The notes under the pieces were generated by a model. It had not been told where the DNA came from and made no database searches. It worked only from the letters and a program-made list of their open reading frames with translations. Positions 17,268 through 27,095 of a stretch of DNA of 50,182 bases are shown piece by piece. Location: assembly GCA_042091375.1 (NCBI GenBank), contig JBELHO010000022.1, forward strand, positions 1-50,182, written 5' to 3'. This DNA is from JBELHO01 sp042091375 (GTDB taxonomy: Bacteria > Pseudomonadota > Gammaproteobacteria > Enterobacterales > Alteromonadaceae). The translations under genes were made by a program, and so were the position numbers. Numbering within the stretch: the first letter of the stretch is position 1; every line of letters begins with the position of its first letter.

Positions 17268-19115
17268 GTGTTAAACAAATATCCATTGTGGAAAACATTG
17301 ATGGTGGTATTTATTGTTGCCATTGGTGCTTTATACGCCTCACCTAATTTATACGGCGAAGATCCGGCCGTGCAAATTTCAGGGCTAAGGGGAGTAGAAG
17401 CCGATCTAGCAACCTTAGATACAGTAAAAGCACAATTGACTGAACAAAAGGTACCTTATGCCAGTATTGTCCTAACAGAAGGTCAAGTTTTAGTGCGTTT
17501 TGACGGTACTGAAGCGCAATTAAAAGCGCGAGATTTATTAGACAATAACTTGGGTAAAAAATATTCAGTGGCATTAAATTTGACCCCTGCTACACCAGAT
17601 TGGTTAGCTGGCATTGGTGGCACACCAATGAAACGCGGATTAGATTTAAGTGGTGGAGTAAGCTTCACCATGGAAGTCAATATGAATGAAGCCATACTCA
17701 AAGCACAAAATAGTATGATCAGTGATTTTCGCAGTGATCTACGAGGTGAAAAAATTCGCTATCGCAGTGTGAAAAAAGTCGCCAATGCTATCGAAGTGCA
17801 ATTTAGAAAACCCGCTGATTTAGTGCAAGCAGAAAACTTTTTAGAAAAGCGTTATCGAGATTTTATTTTCAATAATAATGACGACACCATGACCTTGTCG
17901 GCGGTAATGACGGATGAAAAATTAAAAGAAATTCGCGAATATGCTCTGCAACAAAATATCACTATTATTCGTAACCGAGTCAATGAATTGGGGGTTGCCG
18001 AGCCGTTAGTTCAGCGCCAAGGGCAAAAGAATATCATTATTGAATTACCTGGTGTTCAAGATACAGCCAAGGCGAAAGAAATCCTCAACGCCACGGCGAC
18101 GATTGAATTTAGGATGGTCGATCAAGACGGCGATTTGTCTGCAGCTTTAAATGGCCGAGTACCAGCCAGCTCGCAATTATTATACGAGCGCAATGGACAA
18201 CCAGTGTTATTGAAAAAACGGGTAATGTTAACCGGCGATCACATTGTCGATGCCGGCTCTAGTTTTGATGAATACTCTCGACCACAAGTGAATATAACCC
18301 TTGATTCGCCGGGTGGTAGTAAATTTTCTAATGCCACCAAAAATGCCATTGGCAAGCCAATGGCAACCGTATTTATTGAATACAAGCCCACCGATAGACG
18401 GGATGCGCAAGGCAATACTATTTTTGATAAAATTGAAGAGGTGATCAGTGTTGCAACCATTCAAGCGCGTTTGGGAAAAAGTTTTCGCATTACTGGCTCA
18501 GGCAGTCAAGCAGAAGCCCATAATTTAGCCTTGTTATTACGTGCAGGGGCGTTAATTGCACCTATACAGATTGTCGAAGAACGCACCGTTGGACCTAGCT
18601 TAGGGGCAGAAAATGTGCAACTTGGCTTTCAGGCCATAATGGGCGGTTTTGCCTTAGTCTTTATCTTTATGATCATCTATTATCGCGCTTTTGGCATTGT
18701 CGCTAATATGGCGCTTGGTGCTAACCTAGTATTAATTGTTGGGGTGATGTCAATGATCCCTGGGGCAACCCTGACTTTACCAGGTATGGCTGGTATTGTG
18801 TTAACTGTTGGTATGGCTGTTGATGCTAACGTGCTTATTTTTGAACGTATACGCGAAGAAATTCGCGCCGGAAAAACCATCCAACAAGCGATACATCAAG
18901 GCTATGATGCGGCATTTTCTACCATTATTGATGCCAATATTACCACCTTGATCGCAGCGTTAATTTTATTTTCAGTGGGTACAGGTCCGATTAAAGGTTT
19001 TGCTGTAACTTTATCTATCGGTATTATCACCTCAATGTTTACAGCAGTTATCGGTACTCGAGCTGTGGTCAATGCTATTTGGGGTGGAAAACGCCTCGAC
19101 AAGCTTCCGATATAG
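17268..19115 (+). CDS. secD: Protein translocase subunit SecD
   Basis: The protein has 615 residues. It has a first transmembrane helix at about 7-25, a large periplasmic P1 domain (about 30-450), then five helices. The signature stretches GGTPMKRGLDLSGGVSF and the GIVLTVGMAVDANVLIFERIREE motif of helix 4 are present. It uses the proton gradient to pull secreted proteins across the inner membrane after SecYEG-SecA. The start codon is GTG, supported by AGGA 7 nt upstream; the nearby ATG is in another frame and stops after four codons. Confidence 0.96.
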   Translation: MLNKYPLWKTLMVVFIVAIGALYASPNLYGEDPAVQISGLRGVEADLATLDTVKAQLTEQKVPYASIVLTEGQVLVRFDGTEAQLKARDLLDNNLGKKYSVALNLTPATPDWLAGIGGTPMKRGLDLSGGVSFTMEVNMNEAILKAQNSMISDFRSDLRGEKIRYRSVKKVANAIEVQFRKPADLVQAENFLEKRYRDFIFNNNDDTMTLSAVMTDEKLKEIREYALQQNITIIRNRVNELGVAEPLVQRQGQKNIIIELPGVQDTAKAKEILNATATIEFRMVDQDGDLSAALNGRVPASSQLLYERNGQPVLLKKRVMLTGDHIVDAGSSFDEYSRPQVNITLDSPGGSKFSNATKNAIGKPMATVFIEYKPTDRRDAQGNTIFDKIEEVISVATIQARLGKSFRITGSGSQAEAHNLALLLRAGALIAPIQIVEERTVGPSLGAENVQLGFQAIMGGFALVFIFMIIYYRAFGIVANMALGANLVLIVGVMSMIPGATLTLPGMAGIVLTVGMAVDANVLIFERIREEIRAGKTIQQAIHQGYDAAFSTIIDANITTLIAALILFSVGTGPIKGFAVTLSIGIITSMFTAVIGTRAVVNAIWGGKRLDKLPI

Positions 19116-19127
19116 GGTTATTAACAC

Positions 19128-20075
19128 ATGCAATTATTAAAATTAAAATCAACGGTTAACTTCATGAACTATCGCAAGATAGCTATGGTGTTTAGTATTA
19201 TACTAATGACTGCTTCGATAGCTTCTTTAACCGTAAACAAGCTCAATTTTGGCTTAGACTTTACTGGCGGCACTCTTATAGAAGTGGGTTTTGAGCAGGC
19301 TGCAGATTTAGCTAGTATTCGCAAAGTGATGGATGATAATGGCTTTAATGAGGCTATTGTGCAGTTTTACGGTAGCTCGCGAGATGTGGTTATTCGTTTA
19401 GCTCAACGCGAAGACGTGAAAGCTGAAATGCTAGGTAATCAAGTGTTGGCCATTTTACAGCAAGGCACAGGACAGAATATTGATATGCGCCGCATTGAAT
19501 TTGTCGGCGCTAGTGTTGGTGATGAGCTAACTGAGCAAGGTGGTTTAGCTATGTTGACGGCACTGATTTGTATCTTGGTTTATGTGGCTTTTCGCTTTGA
19601 GTGGCGTTTTGCTCTAGGCTCTGTTTTTGCTTTGTTTCACGATGTGTTGTTGACCCTTGGTTTATTTTCCGTATTACAGTTGGAATTTGATCTGACGGTT
19701 TTGGCGGCGATATTAGCGGTTATTGGTTATTCCTTAAATGATACTATTGTTGTTTCTGACAGAATTAGGGAAAACTTTCGCAAAATTAGAGAAGGCGGTC
19801 CTGCTGAGATCATCAATATTTCACTGACTCAAACCTTGAGTAGAACCTTTATCACTTCAATTACTACTTTGTTAGTATTAGCGGCGTTGTTTTTTAAAGG
19901 TGGAGCTTTGATCCACGGCTTTGCCACTGCTTTATTGATGGGGGTTTTTGTGGGCACTTATTCCTCGGTTTATGTAGCCAGTTCTATTGCATTGGGGCTA
20001 GGTATATCTAAAGAAGACTTGATCCCTGAAGTGATTGAAAAAGAAGGTGCAGATCAAGAAACTATGATGCCTTAG
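19128..20075 (+). CDS. secF: Protein translocase subunit SecF
   Basis: The protein has 315 residues and six transmembrane helices with one periplasmic loop. The LNFGLDFTGGTLIEVGF segment and the GYSLNDTIVVSDRIREN motif are diagnostic. It pairs with SecD, 12 nt upstream, and is followed by a strong terminator. Confidence 0.96.
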   Translation: MQLLKLKSTVNFMNYRKIAMVFSIILMTASIASLTVNKLNFGLDFTGGTLIEVGFEQAADLASIRKVMDDNGFNEAIVQFYGSSRDVVIRLAQREDVKAEMLGNQVLAILQQGTGQNIDMRRIEFVGASVGDELTEQGGLAMLTALICILVYVAFRFEWRFALGSVFALFHDVLLTLGLFSVLQLEFDLTVLAAILAVIGYSLNDTIVVSDRIRENFRKIREGGPAEIINISLTQTLSRTFITSITTLLVLAALFFKGGALIHGFATALLMGVFVGTYSSVYVASSIALGLGISKEDLIPEVIEKEGADQETMMP

Positions 20076-20102
20076 GCTAGTTGACGAAGTTTGCTATAAG
20101 TT

Positions 20103-20129
20103 AAAAAACCGAGCATTGCTCGGTTTTTT
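20103..20129. terminator. Intrinsic terminator downstream of secF
   Basis: 12-bp perfect stem AAAAAACCGAGC / GCTCGGTTTTTT with an ATT loop. The A- and T-tracts on either side allow function in both directions, but it mainly ends the sec operon. Confidence 0.9.
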
Positions 20130-20180
20130 GTTAATTAACACACGATTAAAACAGCATCATTAAACCACATTGGGTAAGCT

Positions 20181-20236
20181 AACCTATTAACCTATTAACC
20201 TATTAACCTATTAACCTATTAACCTATTAACCTATT
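20181..20236. repeat. 8-bp tandem repeat, seven copies of AACCTATT
   Basis: Seven exact copies of AACCTATT head to tail, between the secF terminator and the end of the leftward HD-GYP gene (26 nt before its stop codon). It is outside coding sequence. Such short exact arrays usually vary in copy number by slippage. Confidence 0.97.
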
Positions 20237-20261
20237 TTACTCATTTTTCTGTGGCCTTTCA

Positions 20262-21452
20262 TTAAATAATATCTCTGATAATTCTCGATAAATTAATGCC
20301 GTGATCTTCAGCATTAACAGCTGATTCTATGGTGACCTCTACATTCTCTAAGTCACAATCAGCAGCTTTTATGGTGTGTTGCAGTTTTAAACTGTAAATG
20401 ATTTTGACTTTTGGCTTGAGGGGATTGATCCTGTTACCTTCGATGACGATGGCAAGTTTATCATTGGATAATTTAACCAAAGAGCCAACAGGGTAAACAC
20501 CTAAGTATTTAATAAACTGTTGAACCAACTCTTGGTCGAATTTTTGTTGTTGCGACATTAAAAAGCGAAATACCTTTAACGGGTGTTCACCATTTTTATA
20601 GGGCCGATCGCCAGTCATCGCATCATATACGTCAACTATGGCAGTAATTTTTGCCAATTTTGAGATTTTATCGCCGGTTAAACCTTTAGGGTAACCAGAA
20701 CCGTCTATGCGCTCATGGTGATTAGCGACCATATCGATGATCATTGGCTGATCAAAACCATCTCTTTTACATAGCTCTATACCCCAAATAACATGCTTTT
20801 TAACAACCGACATTTCATTTTCAGTCAATGGTGCTGATTTTTCTAGAATTGCCCGAGAGACTTTTGCCACTCCTGCGTCGTGTACTATCGCCCCAAGGGT
20901 CATTTGTTGTACTGTTTCTTTTTTAAGCCCAAGATAAAGACCAAATCCACAAATTAACACCGCACAGTTAATGGCATGCTCCCATTGGTAAGCAGAGCGA
21001 TCCCGTATCCGAGTTAAAATAGTCATAGCGTATTCATTGCGCATGACTGAGTCGGTTATTTCACTGGCAAGTTCATTAATCGCTGGTGCGCTAAGGGATG
21101 TTTGACTTAGATTCTTAATATTGAATAGTTTTTTTATGGTTTCGCTGCTTTGGTCATAGACATCGCAGCAACGTTCAAATTCATCTGCCAATGGTATGTC
21201 ATTGCTTTTGCTTTGTTTGGAACTGCTATTGGTAGAATCGTTAGCTTGATTGTCTGTCTGTACTGGAGGTAGGTCTTCTGACGGTTCACATTCGATCACA
21301 ACGCTGCAAACACCTTGCTTTTTTAACATCTCAATGGTTCTTGCCGAGTTAACAACCCCTTGATTTTTTACTTTGTGTTTACTGCTCTTCAAGACAATGT
21401 CTTTAACAAACATGCCCACTTCAAGTTCATCTATGGTCAGGGTTTTAAGCAT
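20262..21452 (-). CDS. HD-GYP domain protein with N-terminal DUF3391
   Basis: About 396 residues. The N-terminus (LTIDELEVGMFVKDI) is a DUF3391 domain. A Ser/Asn-rich linker (about 75-95) follows, then an HD-GYP domain (about 140-330), a class that breaks down cyclic di-GMP. Visible motifs: the first metal His in WEHAINCAVL, HD in VHDAG, the second-shell KKH, the HH pair in NHHERIDGSGYPKGL with the GYP element, and VDVYDAMTGDRPY. The canonical HDxGK reads HDAGV, so its Lys is missing. I chose the ATG at 21452, where the DUF3391 match begins, over an upstream in-frame GTG. It may be an active phosphodiesterase or a sensor only. Confidence 0.87.
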   Translation of the reverse strand: MLKTLTIDELEVGMFVKDIVLKSSKHKVKNQGVVNSARTIEMLKKQGVCSVVIECEPSEDLPPVQTDNQANDSTNSSSKQSKSNDIPLADEFERCCDVYDQSSETIKKLFNIKNLSQTSLSAPAINELASEITDSVMRNEYAMTILTRIRDRSAYQWEHAINCAVLICGFGLYLGLKKETVQQMTLGAIVHDAGVAKVSRAILEKSAPLTENEMSVVKKHVIWGIELCKRDGFDQPMIIDMVANHHERIDGSGYPKGLTGDKISKLAKITAIVDVYDAMTGDRPYKNGEHPLKVFRFLMSQQQKFDQELVQQFIKYLGVYPVGSLVKLSNDKLAIVIEGNRINPLKPKVKIIYSLKLQHTIKAADCDLENVEVTIESAVNAEDHGINLSRIIRDII

Positions 21453-21727
21453 GTGAATATCTAGCCTTATCGTCACTCAGTTAATCATATCCCTATTGAC
21501 TTCGCTCCATGCATTTACTTGGTGTATTGTTATTATTAATTAATTTATATACTACTACTGTACCTGAATTTTTACATAGCTGGCTAATTATTTAACATTT
21601 ACACGTAAAAATCGTGTAAATCATTACCAGTAGACAACTAAATACCTCAATATAAGGCTGCCAAAACCATATTAACCGTGCTGTATTGTCGACGGACAAG
21701 TTCATTATTGATAACTGAATACTGAGT

Positions 21728-22444
21728 TTAAAAGTGACTTTTATCGATAGGTGAGTGATTCAAATAATCAAGTTGAGCAATTCTGCCATCTTTGGTTGAA
21801 TTAATTTTTAGTGGGTGCCTGATACTATTCCAAGCGGTGATTTTTCCGGCTTTATTGAGATGTTCAAACGCGCAGCGGCTGTTGTCGACGGCGGTTAACT
21901 CAATAAAACTCATTAACTGGCTAAAACTATTAGGGGTACTGATATCTATAGATAATAAATGCTCTGCTCTATTGGCAAAGTGATCATGGAGATCCTGCTG
22001 ATGTTGGTAATAGCAGTCAGCGAGAAATTCAGTGTTGTGAATATTTTTAAGGCTAAATGGTGAGAAGGTTTGTTGATAGCATCGTTTGATGTAAGGATTA
22101 AAGCCACCATCTGAACGAGTTACATTGTTATACATGCGCAACAGTAATCTTTGTATGGAGGGTAGCCACAGGGATAAATCACGAGTTAAGTTAATAAATT
22201 TACTATTGGGATAATAACTATCGAGTAATTGATAGTCGTTAAATACAGGAGTGTCGGCGATGACTTGAGCGCGTTCAAAGCAAGTTTGTGTATAGGCAGT
22301 GTGAGCCACAGTAAAGCCTGCGTTTAACAAGGTTAAACACAAACTAGTTGTGCCTGTTCTCGGCAGACCGACAATGAATATTTTAGGCTTGGTAGTACGC
22401 ATAACGGCAGAGATTGCAGGCATTACAACAGCTAAACAAGTCAT
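21728..22444 (-). CDS. Sulfotransferase-like P-loop protein
   Basis: About 238 residues, or fewer if a later Met is used (22423 or 22402; none has a clear ribosome binding site). The 5'-phosphosulfate loop is IFIVGLPRTGTTSLCLTLL, close to the true N-terminus. The segment NSKFINLTRDLSLWLPSIQRLL fits the 3'-phosphate site (a conserved Arg then Asp). It would transfer sulfate from PAPS to an unknown acceptor. No PAPS-synthesis, glycan or capsule genes are adjacent, so the acceptor cannot be guessed. It is a single gene. Confidence 0.72.
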   Translation of the reverse strand: MTCLAVVMPAISAVMRTTKPKIFIVGLPRTGTTSLCLTLLNAGFTVAHTAYTQTCFERAQVIADTPVFNDYQLLDSYYPNSKFINLTRDLSLWLPSIQRLLLRMYNNVTRSDGGFNPYIKRCYQQTFSPFSLKNIHNTEFLADCYYQHQQDLHDHFANRAEHLLSIDISTPNSFSQLMSFIELTAVDNSRCAFEHLNKAGKITAWNSIRHPLKINSTKDGRIAQLDYLNHSPIDKSHF

Positions 22445-22788
22445 TATTATATAGAGTTTTAGCGCCTATCTGTAGGTTTATATAGATTTAATCATCCAAT
22501 GCTATGTGCAGAAGTATTTGCTCACATTGCTTAGCTTAAAAAAACTCGGTTGAAAAATACTTGCCTCGGCTAAAGTGCGTTATTCTGAGAATAATTTAAC
22601 TCAGCAAGGTCAACAGGCCTTAATAACCGTCGATCAGCATCGCTTGCATTGTTAGGCCTAATTCCCTAAGTACTTAATTAAATGCTAAAAGATTCAGATA
22701 GTTCATGTTAGGATCAGCAATTGTCGCTGAACTATTCTGATAATTTCTATAGTGTATCTAGCAGCAAAAGTTAATAGGAATTTAACTG
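22445..22788. other. Intergenic region with no recognised feature
   Basis: A 344-nt divergent spacer between the sulfotransferase-like gene (-) and the antiporter gene (+). It must contain both promoters, but I see no clear consensus pair, terminator or small gene. Confidence 0.5.
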
Positions 22789-24513
22789 ATGAAAAGTACC
22801 AATAACAAATTTGCTTTACTTATATTTTTACTAGGCATGATCGCCGCCGCCGTGATCGGTAAATACAGTGATCGCATTTGGTTAGAGCAAACTTACCTAT
22901 ATGATATATATTACACAGCTAGTGGTGAGCCCGCCTACAAATACAAGGGCAAAGAACAGATTATTGGCGATGTTGTGCCTTATCAAGACTCAGTACTCAA
23001 TCAAAACAACCTCAATAAAGTCAATGACAAACCAGCAATCCCTCAACAATGGGTAAGCACTGACGACAATCAACTGATATTGTTAAAACCAGCCTTTCAT
23101 TTTGGTATATGGTCACTGTTACCGGCGTTTATTACCATTACTTTGTGCTTGATCACCCGCGAACCATTAACATCACTGTTTGGCGGTATTGTTATCGGTG
23201 CCTTTATGCTTGGCGAATATGACTTAACTGGCAGTGTTATTATTCCTAATTTAGCCAAAGAGGGAACCGCTGGCTTATTGTTGTTATACCTTTGGCTGTT
23301 GGGTGGCTTGTTGGGTATTTGGACAAAAACCGGTGCGGCTCAAGCTTTTGCTACCTTTATGACAGAGCGTTTCGTCAAAGGGCAACGCTCAGCAAAATGT
23401 GTTGCTTGGTTGCTCGGTATTTTATTCTTTCAAGGCGGCACTATGAGTACCGTGCTGGTGGGAACCACGGTTAGACCACTTGCCGATAAAGCCAAAGTGA
23501 GCCATGAAGAAATGAGTTACATTGTCGATTCAACGGCGTCACCTATTGCTTCTGTTATTGCTTTTAATGCTTGGCCTGCCTATGTTCAAGCCTTAATATT
23601 TGTACCTGGCGTGTCATTTTTGGCAACGGAGTCTGATCGACTTAAATTTTTCTTTAGTAGCATTCCTTTTAGTTTTTACGGTGTATTGGCGGTTATTGGT
23701 ACCTTATTACTGAGTTTAAATATCACCACTTTTTCTGGTAAACGCATCCGCCAAGCTCACCTTCGAGCAAATACCACTGGTCAATTAGATGCCGAGGGGG
23801 CAAAACCCTTAAGTGCTAAAGAGTTACAAAAATGCGATGTGCCATCAGGCTATAACAGTCATTACTTAGAATTTATCCTGCCTTTGGTCACCTTAATTGC
23901 AACGGCAGTGCTTACCTTTATTTTTATGGGTACCCCGAAAGTAAATTGGGCCTTTGGCGCAGCATTAATGCTATCACTGGCTATTGCTCTCGTTAAGGGG
24001 ATGTCGTTACTCAACCTGATCGACGGTTTTGGCAATGGCTTAAAAGGCGTGGTGGTTGCCTCGGTTATTTTGATGCTGGCGGTGATCATTGGTTTTATTA
24101 GTAAAGAAATTGGTGGTGGTTTATATTTAGTCTCTTTACTTGGTGAGCAGGTGCCATTTTGGTTGTTACCTTTGGTTTTACAGGTACTGACTATGCTGAT
24201 CGCGTTTTCAACGGGAACCAGTTGGGGGACTTATGCTATCGCCTTTCCACTGGCCATGCCATTGGCTTGGGCGATCTGCCAATCGCAAGGCCTTGCCAAC
24301 CCTGAACTGTTTATGATGGTGTGTTTTGCTACTGTGCTTAATGGCAGTGTTTATGGCGACCAATGTTCACCCATTTCTGATACGACTATATTAAGTGCTA
24401 TGACCACAGGCTGTGATTTAATGGATCATGTGAAATCACAGATAGTGCCTGCTTCATTTGCAGCGGCAATCGCCGCTTTGTTGTGGACATTAACGGTATT
24501 GATTTTCGCTTAA
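22789..24513 (+). CDS. NhaC-family Na+/H+ antiporter
   Basis: The protein has 574 residues. It has an N-terminal membrane helix (about 6-25), a periplasmic insert of about 75 residues, and then about 11 transmembrane helices. Family marks are GTSWGTYAIAFPLAMPLA and YGDQCSPISDTTILSAMTTG near the C-terminus and DSTASPIASVIAF in the middle. It should exchange sodium for protons, or a similar ion or organic acid pair, at the inner membrane, which suits a marine cell. AGGA upstream of the ATG supports the start. The N-terminal extension is longer than in minimal NhaC proteins. The transported ion is not certain. Confidence 0.88.
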   Translation: MKSTNNKFALLIFLLGMIAAAVIGKYSDRIWLEQTYLYDIYYTASGEPAYKYKGKEQIIGDVVPYQDSVLNQNNLNKVNDKPAIPQQWVSTDDNQLILLKPAFHFGIWSLLPAFITITLCLITREPLTSLFGGIVIGAFMLGEYDLTGSVIIPNLAKEGTAGLLLLYLWLLGGLLGIWTKTGAAQAFATFMTERFVKGQRSAKCVAWLLGILFFQGGTMSTVLVGTTVRPLADKAKVSHEEMSYIVDSTASPIASVIAFNAWPAYVQALIFVPGVSFLATESDRLKFFFSSIPFSFYGVLAVIGTLLLSLNITTFSGKRIRQAHLRANTTGQLDAEGAKPLSAKELQKCDVPSGYNSHYLEFILPLVTLIATAVLTFIFMGTPKVNWAFGAALMLSLAIALVKGMSLLNLIDGFGNGLKGVVVASVILMLAVIIGFISKEIGGGLYLVSLLGEQVPFWLLPLVLQVLTMLIAFSTGTSWGTYAIAFPLAMPLAWAICQSQGLANPELFMMVCFATVLNGSVYGDQCSPISDTTILSAMTTGCDLMDHVKSQIVPASFAAAIAALLWTLTVLIFA

Positions 24514-24607
24514 CTTTTACAGAATAAGCATATATTAAACCAGTGTGTACTAAACACTGATTTTACTAGCAAGACAGTAGTAATGACTTAATTGATGAAG
24601 AGAAATT

Positions 24608-25399
24608 ATGAGGCTATCCGTATATTTTGTCGACGCCTTTACTGATAAAGTGTTCCGTGGCAATGCCGCCGCTGTGATCATAACTGATACATGGCTCAGC
24701 GATCCTCTGATGCAATCAATCGCTAGTGAAAATAACCTGGCAGAAACTGCTTTTGTTGTTGCCGCCGGTGACAATGTATACGATATTCGCTGGTTCTCGC
24801 CTTTAACTGAAATTGACTTTTGCGGGCACGCAACGCTAGCTGCAGCTTTTGTGTTATTTAGTCAATCTAGCGAGCTAATGACATTGACCTTTAGCGCTAA
24901 GGCTGTTGGCCATTTGCAGGTTAAAAGAAAACCTCAAGGCCACATTGAAATGGATTTTCCCAACAGGAAGCCAAGTAAAATTGCTGAAATACCGCAAGCA
25001 TTATTGCAAGGTTTATCAATTGCTCCTCGCGAGGTTTATCTCAACCAACAAGCCTATTTTGTTATTTATGCCGACGAAAGTGATGTGCGTACTGTTGTCA
25101 CCGACAGTGAAAAATTAAAACAACTTGCGCCATTTGATGTAGTGGTAAGTGCTACTGGCAAGCAGTATGATTTTGTGTCTCGCTACTTTTGGCCAGCTAA
25201 CGGCGGTGATGAAGACGCAGTGACTGGTTCTATTCATGCTGGGCTGGCACCTTTCTGGGCGCAAAGATTAGATAAACAGCAATTGTCTGCCTATCAAGCA
25301 TCACTCCGTGGTGGAAAATTAAGCTGTGCAGTGGCAGGGGAACGAGTCAAAATTTCCGGTCAAGCGGCTTTGTACTTAACTGGAACTATTGATATTTAG
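24608..25399 (+). CDS. PhzF-family isomerase/epimerase
   Basis: The protein has 263 residues and two similar alpha/beta half-domains. The catalytic glutamate is in ENNLAETAFVV (about residue 46). The partner motifs DFCGHATLAAA and GGDEDAVTGSIHAGLAP are complete. The family includes PhzF of phenazine synthesis and many enzymes of unknown substrate; no phenazine genes are present, so the substrate is not inferred. It follows the antiporter by about 95 nt in the same direction. Confidence 0.9.
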   Translation: MRLSVYFVDAFTDKVFRGNAAAVIITDTWLSDPLMQSIASENNLAETAFVVAAGDNVYDIRWFSPLTEIDFCGHATLAAAFVLFSQSSELMTLTFSAKAVGHLQVKRKPQGHIEMDFPNRKPSKIAEIPQALLQGLSIAPREVYLNQQAYFVIYADESDVRTVVTDSEKLKQLAPFDVVVSATGKQYDFVSRYFWPANGGDEDAVTGSIHAGLAPFWAQRLDKQQLSAYQASLRGGKLSCAVAGERVKISGQAALYLTGTIDI

Positions 25400-25427
25400 T
25401 TACTGGTTATGGTTAGCTACCAATTAT

Positions 25428-27095
25428 TTACATCCATGATTTTTTCGTACTTTCAACTTCATATAAGGTGCTATCCAGTAAGTTATAAGCCATCTGTTCG
25501 TCTATAAAAGCAATACTTTGTTTTCCGCAAGCCAGGATGAAATTGACAGAGGCTAAATGTTGCCTTTTTAAAAACCAGCTTTGCACAAAACTAATTTGTT
25601 GTACTTTATAGCGAGGAAAACAATAGTAATTGACCCCAAACATTCCCTTGCGAAGGTAGATATAATTGCTATCAACGGCTATTCCCCATCGCTTCCAGCG
25701 AAAATAGATCATGCTGCTGAGCAAGCAAAATACAGCTACAACTAGATAAAAGGCTTGATGCTTGTCAATTAACAATAAATAGCTACAAGCTATAAAGGCT
25801 AAAGGGCAAAGCATATAGACAATATAGCGGAGCAAAAATTGTTTGCTGACGGCTTGGTAGGTAATGGTCATCAGTTGGTTATTAGGATATACATCAGCAA
25901 CTAAATGCTGACACTGTTGCGGTGTGATTGACGGCACAACGATTTTATTGTGCTGTTCACCTCCGGCTTGAACACTGCTAGACAATTGCTCAAAGGTTAA
26001 ATTACTGCGATTGAATAAGAGATCAAGCCAACCTTGTTTTTTGATCACCATTTGTAAACGCGATAAGCGCATGCTCACTTGATGTTTTGTCAGTAAGCCA
26101 CTGTTGCGAATGTAACGGTCAGCTATTTTACTCAGGGTAAAGTCATAAAAATTTGTGATCGAAATGGCAATAGAGATCAGAGAAAAAATACCTATCAATA
26201 AAGCCAATATCAATAGTACATACAGGCTTATTTGCCACCAAGTAGAGTGGTCAACAAGTGCTTGGCTGGCAAAATTGATGTCGAATGACGACAGTGAGTC
26301 TTTTAGCATGGCTTGAATTTTTTCAGAAAAGGGCAATAAACCAGCTATAAACACCCAAATACGATTATTGGTAAAACCGTGTAACACTAAATCACCCATT
26401 GAACGTCGATTGAGTATCTGCTCATTAACAGCGTCTGCTACGTGATCAGTATTCGCCTCAATAGAACATTTGTGGCCATCTACTTGATCATTATCGACTG
26501 AGCTGTTTTTGCTCACTTGGTCTGTTGAACGTTGTCGAGAGGCAAGGATCGCCGATTTTAATTGTTCAGCAGCACTGAGTTTTAAGGCCGATATTTCGGT
26601 CTCTTGTCTGTTTGAGCCAGCAGTATCAAGTTGCAAGCAGGTGTAGTTAAAAGGACGGTAATAAAAGGGTTGCTTTAATTTAATGTTTTGAATGCGTGAA
26701 AAAGGTAAATTAATGTATTTGCGTGATAAAACCCCAGATTTTACTTCGATATGTTGACCACTTAGGCGATATTGAAAAAACAAAAATTTCAATAAAGGCA
26801 CAGTAAACACAACAAACAGAAAAATAACAGCAATAGGCAACCAGATATTTGGATTATCTATTACTCTTTGATAAAAGAACACCAGCATAGGTACAATATA
26901 AATGAAATTACTGGCTAAATAATAGATAACTCTTACTGCAAAATAGACTAAAGCAATAGGTGCTATACGTTGCCATTGCTGAGGTGCCTGCGCTTTATTT
27001 ACATCGCTTACAGCATTATTAGATGTTAAATCGCTATCGCAGTTAGTCGTTACTGGCGACAACGAATTTTGTTTACTTGCACTGCGATCAGTCAT
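25428..27095 (-). CDS. Bacterial PH-domain (bPH2/DUF304) membrane protein, YdbT-like
   Basis: About 555 residues. Pairs of transmembrane helices alternate with bacterial PH-like domains: a helix pair at about 45-100, PH-like KSGVLSRKYINLPFSRIQNIKLKQPF, a helix pair near 285-315, PH-like NSGLLTKHQVSMRLSRLQ, a helix pair near 440-475, and PH-like RKGMFGVNYYCFPRYKVQQI. It matches the two-gene YdbS/YdbT arrangement, for which no firm function is known. The start at 27095 was taken because upstream codons lie inside the preceding gene and the overlap is then only 8 nt (ATGACTGA). Confidence 0.8.
   Translation of the reverse strand: MTDRSASKQNSLSPVTTNCDSDLTSNNAVSDVNKAQAPQQWQRIAPIALVYFAVRVIYYLASNFIYIVPMLVFFYQRVIDNPNIWLPIAVIFLFVVFTVPLLKFLFFQYRLSGQHIEVKSGVLSRKYINLPFSRIQNIKLKQPFYYRPFNYTCLQLDTAGSNRQETEISALKLSAAEQLKSAILASRQRSTDQVSKNSSVDNDQVDGHKCSIEANTDHVADAVNEQILNRRSMGDLVLHGFTNNRIWVFIAGLLPFSEKIQAMLKDSLSSFDINFASQALVDHSTWWQISLYVLLILALLIGIFSLISIAISITNFYDFTLSKIADRYIRNSGLLTKHQVSMRLSRLQMVIKKQGWLDLLFNRSNLTFEQLSSSVQAGGEQHNKIVVPSITPQQCQHLVADVYPNNQLMTITYQAVSKQFLLRYIVYMLCPLAFIACSYLLLIDKHQAFYLVVAVFCLLSSMIYFRWKRWGIAVDSNYIYLRKGMFGVNYYCFPRYKVQQISFVQSWFLKRQHLASVNFILACGKQSIAFIDEQMAYNLLDSTLYEVESTKKSWM

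Noticed and set aside
20181..20236. AACCTATT array as a CRISPR
   Set aside because: The units are 8 bp, directly adjacent and without spacers.
24541..24559. CAGTGT/ACACTG hairpin after the antiporter as a terminator
   Set aside because: The stem is only 6 bp with a 7-nt loop and no T-tract; too weak to call.
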